Assembly: GCA_903861125.1 (NCBI GenBank)
Contig: CAIOTF010000012.1
Location: 1 to 64,000, forward strand
Length of the DNA stretch: 64,000 nucleotides
Origin: an uncultured Ignavibacteriota bacterium
Lineage (GTDB): Bacteria > Bacteroidota > Ignavibacteria > UBA10030 > UBA8401
Direction of reading: 5' to 3'
Shown one piece after another: positions 45,597 through 55,400 of the stretch. The position numbers and the translations under genes were made by a program. The notes beneath the pieces are model-generated. The model was not told the origin of the DNA. It saw only the letters and a program-made list of their open reading frames with translations, and did not search any database. The stretch's first letter is position 1, and the number at the start of each line of letters is the position of its first letter.

Positions 45597-46994
45597 ATGT
45601 CATCGGACCAACAGAAGACCACGCTCGCCCGACGTTTAACGCTCACCAATGCCGTTATGGTCGTAATCGGTTCCGTTATCGGTTCCGGGATATTTCTCAC
45701 GCCGCAGAATGTTGCAGCACATGTTGATGTACCGGGACTGATGATTGGGGTCTGGATCCTAACGGGGCTGCTCACACTTGCCGGCGCATTGACGAACGCT
45801 GAGGTGGCCAGTTTAATACCCGAAGCGGGAGGCCAATACGTTTTCTTTCGTGTTACGTTCGGACAATTGACCGCTTTTCTGTACGGTTGGACCACGTTCA
45901 TCGTATACCAAACGGGATCCATTGCAGCAATTGCAGTTGCTTTCGCAAAATACCTGGGATACTTCGTGGACCTGCCGCATTTAGGACCGGAACTTGAAGC
46001 ATGGCAGCTTCCACTGCTCGGAAATATTTTCCCGTTTAAAAATATCGGCGTCACAATGGTCGCCATACTGGCGATCATCACCGTTACAACAATCAATTAT
46101 TTCGGGGTGCAATTCGGCGGAATGATCCAGAATGTCTTCACGATCCTAAAAGTGGTGGCGATTGGTGCGATCATCGTACTTGCGTTCTCTTCGGGAAAAG
46201 GAAATGTTAATAATTTCTTTCCGTTGTGGGGTATGCCTTCTTCGGGTTCGCTGCTGGCAGCCGTCGGTATCGCGATGATAGCCACACTCTGGTCATACGA
46301 CGGATGGAATTCGCTTACATTCCTGGCTGGCGAGGTGATAGAGCCGCAGAAGAATATTCCGCGTGCGCTGATTATTGGAACGCTTTCGGTCATTCTTATT
46401 TATGTTACAACGAATCTTGCGTATCTGTACATCCTTCCGATCGGTCAGATAGCACAATCAAAACTTGTCGCCGCCGATGTAATGAATGCGATCTTCTCCG
46501 GTTGGGGAGGCGCGATTATTTCTGCAATGGTAATGATCTCAACGTTCGGCACGGTGAATGCATCGTCGATGACCACCGCCCGCGTTTTCTATGCAATGGC
46601 AAAAGATAAAATGTTCTTTAAGCAAATGGCTGATGTTCATCCGAAGTTCCGTACGCCGAACAAATCCCTTGTAATTCAATGCACCTGGGCATGTATCTTA
46701 TGCTTGACCGGCACGTACGATCAGATTTTTACGTACGTGATCTTTGCAGGGTGGATCTTCTATGCGCTCGGCGGAGCGGCGGTTTTCATTTTACGAAGAA
46801 AACAACCCGATGCGGTACGGGCCTACAAAGTTCCGTTTTATCCGGTCATTCCCGTTCTCTTCATTATTGTTGCCACATGGTTTGTCTATAATACGATTGT
46901 TCAGCAGACGGCAGATTCCATGGTTGGATTATTTTTGGTAGCAGCAGGAATTCCGTTCTATCTCTACTGGAAGAAACAGATGATGAACGCATAA
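45597..46994 (+). CDS. APC-family amino acid permease
   Basis: The start at 45597 has CAGGAG at 45585-45590 and gives 465 residues; the longer frame from 45537 lacks a ribosome site. Twelve helices are expected. The substrate-backbone motif GSVIGSGIFLTP lies in TM1, and WSYDGWNSLTFLAGEVIEPQ (TM6) and RVFYAMAKDKMFF resemble LAT/SteT-type exchangers. Likely exchanges or imports neutral amino acids. It stands alone and ends at a bidirectional terminator. Confidence 0.92.
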   Translation: MSSDQQKTTLARRLTLTNAVMVVIGSVIGSGIFLTPQNVAAHVDVPGLMIGVWILTGLLTLAGALTNAEVASLIPEAGGQYVFFRVTFGQLTAFLYGWTTFIVYQTGSIAAIAVAFAKYLGYFVDLPHLGPELEAWQLPLLGNIFPFKNIGVTMVAILAIITVTTINYFGVQFGGMIQNVFTILKVVAIGAIIVLAFSSGKGNVNNFFPLWGMPSSGSLLAAVGIAMIATLWSYDGWNSLTFLAGEVIEPQKNIPRALIIGTLSVILIYVTTNLAYLYILPIGQIAQSKLVAADVMNAIFSGWGGAIISAMVMISTFGTVNASSMTTARVFYAMAKDKMFFKQMADVHPKFRTPNKSLVIQCTWACILCLTGTYDQIFTYVIFAGWIFYALGGAAVFILRRKQPDAVRAYKVPFYPVIPVLFIIVATWFVYNTIVQQTADSMVGLFLVAAGIPFYLYWKKQMMNA

Positions 46995-47017
46995 TACAAA
47001 GAGAAGAAATTATCAAT

Positions 47018-47055
47018 AAAAAAACCCGTTCCAATCATGCTGGAACGGGTTTTTT
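47018..47055. terminator. Bidirectional terminator between permease and Omp85-like gene
   Basis: A perfect 15-bp stem (47019-47033 with 47041-47055) with a 7-nt loop, an A run on one side and a T run on the other. It can close both the permease gene and the convergent tamB operon. Confidence 0.93.
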
Positions 47056-47073
47056 ATTTACGAAAATAATTTT

Positions 47074-50000
47074 TTAGAAGTCTCCGCCGAGTGAAAAATA
47101 ATATTTCGGCACTGAAAATCCGGCTCCGTTATACGACCATGCTACATCTATCTTTAAGGGGAGTCCGAACAGGAACATCCGTACCCCCATACCGGTACCG
47201 ATCAGCATATCCTGCGCTGCAATATTTCCCTGCGAATCCTTCCCGAATCCACGATAGGCTTTCTCCTTCGTCCACGATGACCCAACGTCGAGGAATGTTG
47301 CGCCTGTGATGTTGCCGAGTGCAATGGGAAGACCTCCGGTCACCAGATATTGAATGAACGGATAGCGCAGTTCATAATTCATCAGAGCAAATTTTGTTCC
47401 GTTCTTAACATTATAATTGAAACCGCGCATCGGCAGTGCGGGGGTTAGGAAGGCGAAATCCTCTATATTAACAATTGGAATGCCGCCATTCTCGAATTCA
47501 CGGTTGATCCATCCGTCCGTTCCGCCGATGAAGAAGCGCTGTGCATTCTTACCGGTGCTGACGCCGCCGGAATACCGAAGAACAAATGAATAGTTCTTCC
47601 AGAACTTAAAATATTTCCGGTAATCTCCCGTGAACGTCTGAAAATCGAGCGAATTGCTTCCGAGTTTCGGACTGACCATTGCGTTTATATTATAGCGGGA
47701 ACCGTTGTTCGGAGATGTATATCCCCACAACGTATTATCGTGAACAAAACTTACAGTGGGAATAATGAGTGCCCTCTTCTGGTTCGGACTGGTCGAGTAT
47801 TCAAGATTTTCCCTGAGCAGATTCATCCATGATATTCCGAACTCGAACCGGTTGAAACGGTCAAGCGGCATCGATGCCGTTCCGGCTATCCCCCACGTGC
47901 GAAAACGAAACAGTGCAAGACCGTTTGCATCCTCCAGATATAAAAACCGCGCACTGTGGTATCCCTGTATTCCATAGTCGATAAAATCCGGCAGATAATA
48001 GTAGGCAAGCACATAGTCGCTGTTTTTCAGATCAAGCAGAAGATTGGTCAGGAAATAGATCTGATGATCACCCAGCATATCGCTGAACGCCATCATCGTT
48101 GTACCCTGCACTCCGTAGAACGTGCTGAACGCAGCATTGCCGTACACAATGTCCGGCGAAAAATTCAGTTTATATTTGTTGACGATAAAATTGCTGTCCT
48201 CATCCATGTTTCCGGATATGGACAATGATGTTGTCTTGAGCGACGGAACATATTCCGATTCACGCGGTTTGTCGGTTTCGTCATTAAAGATATAATGGTT
48301 AAAGTCGATCCGGACATTGTCACCGTATACATTGGCTGTATCACTTTTCGTTTCAGTCACACTCTGTACGGAGGATGTATCAACAATCTTTTTCACCAGC
48401 CGGTGCTTTCGCTTCACGTATTCCGTCGGTTCTATCTGCGAACTGTCGAATTTCTTTTCGAAAGGGGTTTTAAGCAGAAAGATATCGAAGCCGGCTTGAT
48501 CCAGCGCCGAATAACAAAGTTTATTTCCATCGGATGAAAGTGAAAGCTGATAGACTCCGGTAATCGAGTTTGTGATGGGTCTGTCCTGCTTCGTCACAAG
48601 ATCCCGTTCATACACATTCCCATTTCCGTTCCGGTCGGACACATACAATAATTTTGTACCGTCCGCCGATACAACGGGTGATGTCTCGTCGCTTTCCTCG
48701 TCGTTCGTAATGCGCTCAATCGTACCGCCGGCCATGTCAAAAGAATAGAGGTCAAGCTGCTTGTAATTGGATCTGACCATTTTAAAATTTGCAGGAAGCA
48801 TGTTCCGCGAAAGATGATCACCTCGGTCCGAAACAAAAAATATTTTGCTACCATCCGGCGACCATACGGGATCCGAATCGGAAAATATGTCGTCCGTAAG
48901 ATTCTTCAATTCTTTTTTTGCTATATCGTATGTGTAAATATCGGATTGATACGATGTATTTCCGACAAAGACAAGCTTATCGCCCGTATGCGACCAGTCA
49001 ACCGTAAAGATTCCTTCCAGATCGAATGCGATCTTTTCCTCGTCGCCGCTGTTCACATCAATTAGATAGATCGCGTCACGTTCACCACTCTTTGCCGAAA
49101 GAGCTATTTTTTTTCCGTCCGGCGACCAGCACATGCCAGGCGTGAGCAGATGAAGTTCTTCAAAATTCTTCGTCCTCTGGCCATCTACCAGTTTCGTAAT
49201 TTTGTTATCGATCGTGGACATGATATAGACGTCGAAGTAATCATCCCTGTCCGAAATGAACGCCACCTTATCGCCCTGCGGAGAGATTGCGGGACTGGTG
49301 TTATAGAAATTATTTTCCTTTACGTGATTCGTCAATCTGGTAGAAAAATCCTCCGGTTCTTCACGTTTAGCAACATCGGGCCAGTAGAGAACTTTCTGCT
49401 CTTTTTGCCACCGTTCGGAAAGTTCTTCCACTGTCAAGCCAAGTGCACTTTTGAATCCTGCATCAACATTGCGCAGACTTTTCATCCGGTGCAGAATTTC
49501 GGCGATCTTCTGTTCTCCGTACTTATTGGCGATATAATAGAACACGGATTGACCGCCGCGATAGGCAAAATACCCGCCGAGCATTTCGATTGGAGGAAGA
49601 TACGTGTGGATTGTTGCATCGCGCATGAACATATCGGAATTCGTATCCCATTTCAACGCTTCGTATTCTGCAAAACCTTCGCTGATCCACATGGGCAGCT
49701 GCAGACGGATATTGTTCGAGATAATGGATTGAATCGAACCACCGTAGAACATGTCGTTCATTACAGCATGCACCAGTTCATGATGGATCACATGCCGGAA
49801 CTGGCGGTAACTTCCTTCAAAAGGAAGAACAACGCGGTTTTTGAACAGCTCCGTCACGCCGCCGATCCCCTCTTCCATATATTCACCGACAACATTGGTC
49901 TGTTGAAAATCGTTGTGCGAATTGTAGACCATTATGGCGATGCGGTTGTTCAATTGATACCGCATGGTCGAGCTGATGGACGTGTAAGCAGATTCCGCAG

Positions 50001-50178
50001 CGATGGCTGTAAAGTTGGCGATGGATGCACCGCCGTCGTAAAAATAGATGTCAAAATGGTTCGTTTGAATGAACGACCATTTGAACGGCTTGTATTGCAC
50101 CTTATTTTTTCCAAAGTTCCCGTCCTGCCCAAAAAGCAATGCTGAGAACAGAACGATACCGATGAATATTTTTTTCAT
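47074..50178 (-). CDS. Peptidase-MA-like / TolB-propeller / Omp85-like barrel fusion
   Basis: The start at 50178 gives 1034 residues with a signal peptide (FSALLFGQ, to about 19). Residues about 35-250 form a gluzincin-type peptidase: HELVH at 133-137 and WISEGFAEYEA with the third ligand Glu167. About 290-580 are TolB/PD40 propeller blades with repeated WSPDGKKI-like motifs and FVSDRGD, YVSDRNGNG. About 640-1034 look like an Omp85/bacterial surface antigen barrel, with the lid-loop motif MRGF at 917-920 and a final DVAWSYNGAGFSVPKYYFSLGGDF (in part PKYYFSLGGDF). There are no POTRA domains. It closes an operon that includes tamB. Confidence 0.82.
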   Translation of the reverse strand: MKKIFIGIVLFSALLFGQDGNFGKNKVQYKPFKWSFIQTNHFDIYFYDGGASIANFTAIAAESAYTSISSTMRYQLNNRIAIMVYNSHNDFQQTNVVGEYMEEGIGGVTELFKNRVVLPFEGSYRQFRHVIHHELVHAVMNDMFYGGSIQSIISNNIRLQLPMWISEGFAEYEALKWDTNSDMFMRDATIHTYLPPIEMLGGYFAYRGGQSVFYYIANKYGEQKIAEILHRMKSLRNVDAGFKSALGLTVEELSERWQKEQKVLYWPDVAKREEPEDFSTRLTNHVKENNFYNTSPAISPQGDKVAFISDRDDYFDVYIMSTIDNKITKLVDGQRTKNFEELHLLTPGMCWSPDGKKIALSAKSGERDAIYLIDVNSGDEEKIAFDLEGIFTVDWSHTGDKLVFVGNTSYQSDIYTYDIAKKELKNLTDDIFSDSDPVWSPDGSKIFFVSDRGDHLSRNMLPANFKMVRSNYKQLDLYSFDMAGGTIERITNDEESDETSPVVSADGTKLLYVSDRNGNGNVYERDLVTKQDRPITNSITGVYQLSLSSDGNKLCYSALDQAGFDIFLLKTPFEKKFDSSQIEPTEYVKRKHRLVKKIVDTSSVQSVTETKSDTANVYGDNVRIDFNHYIFNDETDKPRESEYVPSLKTTSLSISGNMDEDSNFIVNKYKLNFSPDIVYGNAAFSTFYGVQGTTMMAFSDMLGDHQIYFLTNLLLDLKNSDYVLAYYYLPDFIDYGIQGYHSARFLYLEDANGLALFRFRTWGIAGTASMPLDRFNRFEFGISWMNLLRENLEYSTSPNQKRALIIPTVSFVHDNTLWGYTSPNNGSRYNINAMVSPKLGSNSLDFQTFTGDYRKYFKFWKNYSFVLRYSGGVSTGKNAQRFFIGGTDGWINREFENGGIPIVNIEDFAFLTPALPMRGFNYNVKNGTKFALMNYELRYPFIQYLVTGGLPIALGNITGATFLDVGSSWTKEKAYRGFGKDSQGNIAAQDMLIGTGMGVRMFLFGLPLKIDVAWSYNGAGFSVPKYYFSLGGDF

Positions 50179-50228
50179 TCCTACCCCGTTGTTTCTTCTT
50201 GTGCAAATAGAACACAGCCGCAAGCACT

Positions 50229-52403
50229 TTAATTCCTGCGCTGTTTTCCTTTTTTTCTTTTTCCGCCCTCTTTAATATCAGTTTCCGCAAGAACAAAATC
50301 AATCTGCCGGCGTTCCGGTGTTACTTTTGCCACCTTTACCGTGATGGAATCGCCGAGGCGCAGGCGTTTTCCTTTTCGTTCTCCCACCAGAGAATATTGT
50401 TTCTCGTCGAACACGTAATAATCATCATTCAGATCGCGAACATGCAGCATTCCCTCAACAAGAATGTCGTTGATCTCCACGAAAACGCCGTATTGGATAA
50501 CGCCGGAAATAATCCCTTCAAACTCGGCGCCGATATGCTGACGCATATATTCCACTTGCATTACCTTTACTGAATCCCGTTCGGCTTCCGCGGCTACTTT
50601 CTCCCGTTCCGAACAATGCTTGCACATTGCCGGCAGTTCCTTTTTCATCGACTGCTTTCTTTTTTCATTCATCCCCTGCGTAAAATCCCACAGAAGACGG
50701 TGAACCAGAAGATCGGGATACCGGCGTATCGGCGACGTGAAATGGGAATAAAACTCAAACGCCAGACCGAAGTGTCCTATGTTGTCGGTCGAATAGACAG
50801 CTTTTGCCATGCTCCTCAGCGCCACTTCGCTGATAAGGTTCTCTTCTTTCGTTCCCTGGATCTCGACAAGAAGGTGCTGCAATTCTTTAGACGAAGATGA
50901 CTGCGATATGTTTAATTTATGACCGAATTTTCTCACAAATTCTTCAAGTGTTTTGAGTTTTTCCTTGTCCGGCTGGTCGTGAATACGGTAGACGAACGGA
51001 AGTATTTCCCCATCTTTTTGCAGCGTAGAGATATAGGTTGCTACCGTTTGATTTGCCAACAGCATACATTCTTCAACCAATTGATGACTCTTCAAACGCT
51101 TTTTAATGAAGATATCAGCCGGCTTCCCTTTTTCATCGTAGGTAAACTTTGCTTCAGGCGAATCAAAATCGAGGCTGCCGTTCTTCATCCGGTTCTTCCG
51201 CAGCGTTTTTGCAGCGGTCCAAAGATGTTTCAGTTCATCCGAATATTCTCCCGATCCTGCATCAAGGATCTTTTCCGCTTCTTCATACGAGAATCTTTTT
51301 TTCGAATTGATCACGCTCCGCGCAAACTCATATTTCCGCACTCTTCCTTTTTCCGTCACATGCATGAATACGGTATATGTCAGCCGGTCCTTGTGCGGCA
51401 CCAGACTGCAGATATTGTTGGAAAGTTTTTCCGGCAGCATGGGAATAACCTGATTGGCAAGGTACACGCTTGTTCCGCGCGCGAACGCTTCCTGATCCAG
51501 TATACTCCCTTCGGTTACGTACGCACTCACGTCGGCAATATGAACACCGATCCGGAAGGAACCCCCTTCCAGCATTTCGATTGAAAGAGCATCGTCAAAA
51601 TCCTTGGCATCATGCGGATCGATGGTAAGAACGGTGGTCTTGCGTAGATCAAGGCGTCGGGCGATTTCTTCTTTCGGGATTTCGGACGGAATACTTGCCG
51701 CTGCCTGTTCAACCTCTTTGGGAAACGATGTCGGCAGGCGGTACGTCTGGATCACCGAACGCAATTCCACAAATGGATCGCCAGCTGCGCCGAGCGTAGA
51801 TATGATCCGGCCTTCTGGATTCTTGTACGGATCGTCCCACTCCAACAGTTCCACCAGAACTTTATCGCCGGACTCTGCACCGTTCAGATCTTCGGGGGCG
51901 ATATAAAAATCGCGTTTTACTGTCGGATCGTCGGGAAGGACAAAATAAAAATTCTTACTCTTCTGCAGCGTACCGCCAAACTGAGTGTGAGCACGGGAGA
52001 GCACATTCAGCACTTCGCCTGTATCCGGAGTCCCTTCGCTCTTTTTGGATTTTTTCGAGACGAATACCGCCGCTTCAACAACATCACCGTTGAACGCCGT
52101 ATGGAGTGATTGCTTATCGATAATAATCTCGCCGCGCGCAGTAGTCACCACACCGTTTCCACGCTTATCGATCTTCACAGTACCCTGAATCCGGTTGGAA
52201 GTGGAAGCGATGTGATATCCCCTTTGTTTCGTCCATGTCAATATGCCTTCATCAACCATGGCATGAAGAACATCGCGGAGATCTTGAAATTCATCCTCTC
52301 CCGACATGCGGAAAACTCTTCTGAGCTGGCGTGATTTGAATCCGTCTTTCGAACGTTTTGAAAGATAAGCGATGATCTGATCGCGAAGCAGGTTTGTTTT
52401 CAT
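50229..52403 (-). CDS. rnr: Ribonuclease R
   Basis: Processive 3'-5' exoribonuclease that degrades structured RNA. The 724 residues have an N-terminal winged helix (about 5-65), cold-shock domains (about 70-230), the RNB domain with the catalytic acidic cluster in TIDPHDAKDFDDALSIE near 265, and YPDLLVHRLL near 590, then an S1 domain (about 630-710) and a short basic tail (GGKRKKGKQRRN). The gene lies between tamB (8 bp gap) and the Omp85-like fusion (50 bp gap), so all three are probably on one message. Confidence 0.95.
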   Translation of the reverse strand: MKTNLLRDQIIAYLSKRSKDGFKSRQLRRVFRMSGEDEFQDLRDVLHAMVDEGILTWTKQRGYHIASTSNRIQGTVKIDKRGNGVVTTARGEIIIDKQSLHTAFNGDVVEAAVFVSKKSKKSEGTPDTGEVLNVLSRAHTQFGGTLQKSKNFYFVLPDDPTVKRDFYIAPEDLNGAESGDKVLVELLEWDDPYKNPEGRIISTLGAAGDPFVELRSVIQTYRLPTSFPKEVEQAAASIPSEIPKEEIARRLDLRKTTVLTIDPHDAKDFDDALSIEMLEGGSFRIGVHIADVSAYVTEGSILDQEAFARGTSVYLANQVIPMLPEKLSNNICSLVPHKDRLTYTVFMHVTEKGRVRKYEFARSVINSKKRFSYEEAEKILDAGSGEYSDELKHLWTAAKTLRKNRMKNGSLDFDSPEAKFTYDEKGKPADIFIKKRLKSHQLVEECMLLANQTVATYISTLQKDGEILPFVYRIHDQPDKEKLKTLEEFVRKFGHKLNISQSSSSKELQHLLVEIQGTKEENLISEVALRSMAKAVYSTDNIGHFGLAFEFYSHFTSPIRRYPDLLVHRLLWDFTQGMNEKRKQSMKKELPAMCKHCSEREKVAAEAERDSVKVMQVEYMRQHIGAEFEGIISGVIQYGVFVEINDILVEGMLHVRDLNDDYYVFDEKQYSLVGERKGKRLRLGDSITVKVAKVTPERRQIDFVLAETDIKEGGKRKKGKQRRN

Positions 52404-52411
52404 AGAGTATG

Positions 52412-55400
52412 TTAGAATGAAAAGCGATAGAAAAGACGAAGACCGAGAATTGCGTTTGCTTTGATTGCATAGTCGTAGTTCTCAACTTTTCTCTCGACTT
52501 CGATCATGAAATTACGGTTTTGTTTTCCAAGCAGCGGACGTTGGTAGCTAAAATTGGTGTTGTTTACATCATTAAAAACACGACCGCCGACATTGATCTC
52601 TCCGCCCAGCAGTTCGCCGGTTATATTAATATCGGTCGCCGTGGTAACATTGCGCAGTTCAACCCGTTTTACGAACGGGATGTCGTTTTCCTTAATAAAG
52701 TCCATGACAACGCCGGAAAGCAGACTATTAATAAATGTTCCGCCGATCGCTTCGGTTAACTGATTACCCAAACGATTCCGGTCATAGGTGGATAATTCTT
52801 CGCGAAACTGACCGGACTTGTTTGATGATGAAGTGAGCAGGAATGAAATGGCATCATTTTCAACATCACCGAGGCGCGGAATTTCCCTGCCGCTTGCGTC
52901 GACGGTAGCCAGTCCGATTTTTAATTTCGGATTCAGTCGATTTCCGGTGATCTCCAGCGAGACTACAACCTTTTCGGGCTGTTCCTTGCACTCCCCCTTA
53001 TCGAGATCGGGATTTTTACAATGCGTCCCCTCATACTTTGCAAGAATATTCAATTGCGGATTTTGCGGATCTCCGACAAATGTTAAAGATCCAGTTGCCT
53101 TGAATTCTTTATAGAACTTATAATTAGACCCGTCGCCGACATTAATTGTTCCGGTAAGTTGCTGACCCGATTCGTCTTTTTTCAATACCATTTTTCCATT
53201 CAGCTCGGCATACAATTCTTCATACGCTCCTGCATCGGCACTGAAGATCATCTGCACGCGTACGTTTCCCTGCGTTTGTATCGTTAGTTCATATCCGAAT
53301 CCATCCAGGAATGTCCGTTCACTGCCAGCAGGTTTAACGGACGGTGAAATCATTTGTATAATATTTTGCACCACGGCTGTATCGACCATCAATCGTGTAG
53401 TATCATCGACAAAGACAACATCTTCAAACCGCGCCGAAGAATACGTTGCAGATTGCTGCGTTGGCGGAAACGTAATAAACGCATCCTGCACAAGCACTTC
53501 CCCGATAATCCTGGAGTGTTCAAAAGATCCTTCGAATTTAATTCCTGCCCGTCCGGTACGCGCGATCAATTTTCCAAAAAATGACTGGTTCGGTGCACGC
53601 GAAGCATCGGTCAGTACCAGTAATTCTCCGTTAACATTCAGATGATATTCGGAGGGAGCAAAACCTTTCAGTTGAATGAAACCGCCAACGGCCATGGTTC
53701 CATCAGAATATTCCTTGCTGCGGTTACTGATATTAAAACTGGGAAATTGTATCATCTGGCTGTCCAGAACGATCCGTCCCGCAACATTGTATTCAATACC
53801 GGTCATCTCCAAACGAAATGATCCGTCACGCAGATTCAGATCACCGGTCATTAACGGCTTATCCAGCGAACCGGTAATTTTGACCTTTCCGTCGGCATTC
53901 CCGGACATTCGGTCGATCTCCGGTATGAAAATATCGAACATGTCCACCGGAAGGTTGGCGGTTGTCAACTGAACATCCATACCGGAAAGATTGGTCCGAT
54001 CTTCAACGGAGGTAAAGCTAAGGTCGATCGGAACAATACCCGCAAGTTCAAAACTGCTTAGTGTGTCGGCCTTCTGTTTATTGTTCATTTCGACTTTTAT
54101 CCCTGCTCTTTTTCCGGCATAGTTCAGGGCAGCATCAAGATCGCCAAAACTGCTGTTTCGGTACGATATATCTTTCCCTTCCAACTGAGAAATGATCTCC
54201 GGATTTTCAACTGTTCCGCTGATCTTTACAACTCCGTCAATCTTTCCTCCCAACGCAAAAGCTTGTTCCCTAAATTCAGGCGATGTGTTGACAAAAAAGA
54301 TATCGGATAATGCAAAATTTTTGATGGAAGCATCAACCAGAATATCCCCGCGATAACCATACCCCCCTTTTACAACAAACTCTTCGTCCCCCCGGACAAA
54401 AACTGATGAATCGAACGTGATGCCGTTTTGTGTTTGGGTAACAACAAAAGGTGTCGTGTTTTGGATGGAAAAACCCTGATATTTCGCACGAAGTCCGGAA
54501 ATAGTGAAGCGATTAAGAAAATCCGAAACTTCAACTTTTCCTTCCACAGCGGCGCTTATGGTCGTATCGATATCGGTTGCCGCAAAATATCTTCCTTTCC
54601 GATCGTGGAAATCAAAATCGAGTTTCGCCATACGGAAAGCGGTATTGTTTACTTTCAGTTCATCCCCGTTGTATTTCACGGTAATTGAGAGCGAGTCGTT
54701 GGGAGAGATCATCTGTGCAGGAGAGATGTTCTCAAGCGTATAATCCAGACTGGCATTATGCAGACGGATATACGACGATGTATCAGCGTAACTGCCGCGT
54801 ACTAGCCGGATAGTTCCGGCAGAAGATGAGTACACGGTGTCGCTGCGGATCGTCCCCTTTGCCGTTCCAATAAGTTCAAGTTCCGGAAACCGGAAAAAAG
54901 TCGAGATCGGTTTCAGATTTTTCATCCGCAGGTCGTAGGAAAGAGAACTCTTCGTCAGCGGATACGTGTTGAGATGTTCAACGGTATCTTTTTGTGCAAA
55001 CTTCGTTGAGTCAATAATGCCCCGTTGATATGCATATACCTTTTCAAAACCGGCCAGGTGTGTTTGCACGTTGTTCACAATATCGCGTATGGTGAATTTC
55101 CCCGTTACCTCGCCGTCAACCACCGGAGACCGGACCACAAGGTGATCGGTATTGGTGGAATCTTTCAGCCATCTCATCACAATCTGAGCACTGTCGAAGG
55201 ACATTCCGTTGAAATTTGAGTGATGGATATCTATTCTCGTGTCGGAGACATTATCAAAGAGCGATATCCCTTTCCCCGAGCGTTCAATATCAAACGAAAG
55301 ATCCGATGTATAGTAATCATCCCGTACGATCGGTGCAAGATTAAGTCCGTGCACATTACCCGAAAAAGAATATGCCGGAACATTTTCATCCTGAAAATCG

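Noticed and set aside
49150-50145. Long open frame (331 codons) on the plus strand opposite the peptidase/Omp85-like gene
   Set aside because: It is an antisense shadow: no ribosome site, no recognisable domain, and it lies inside a gene with clear peptidase motifs.
50919-51584. 221-codon frame opposite RNase R
   Set aside because: Antisense shadow inside a fully supported rnr gene.
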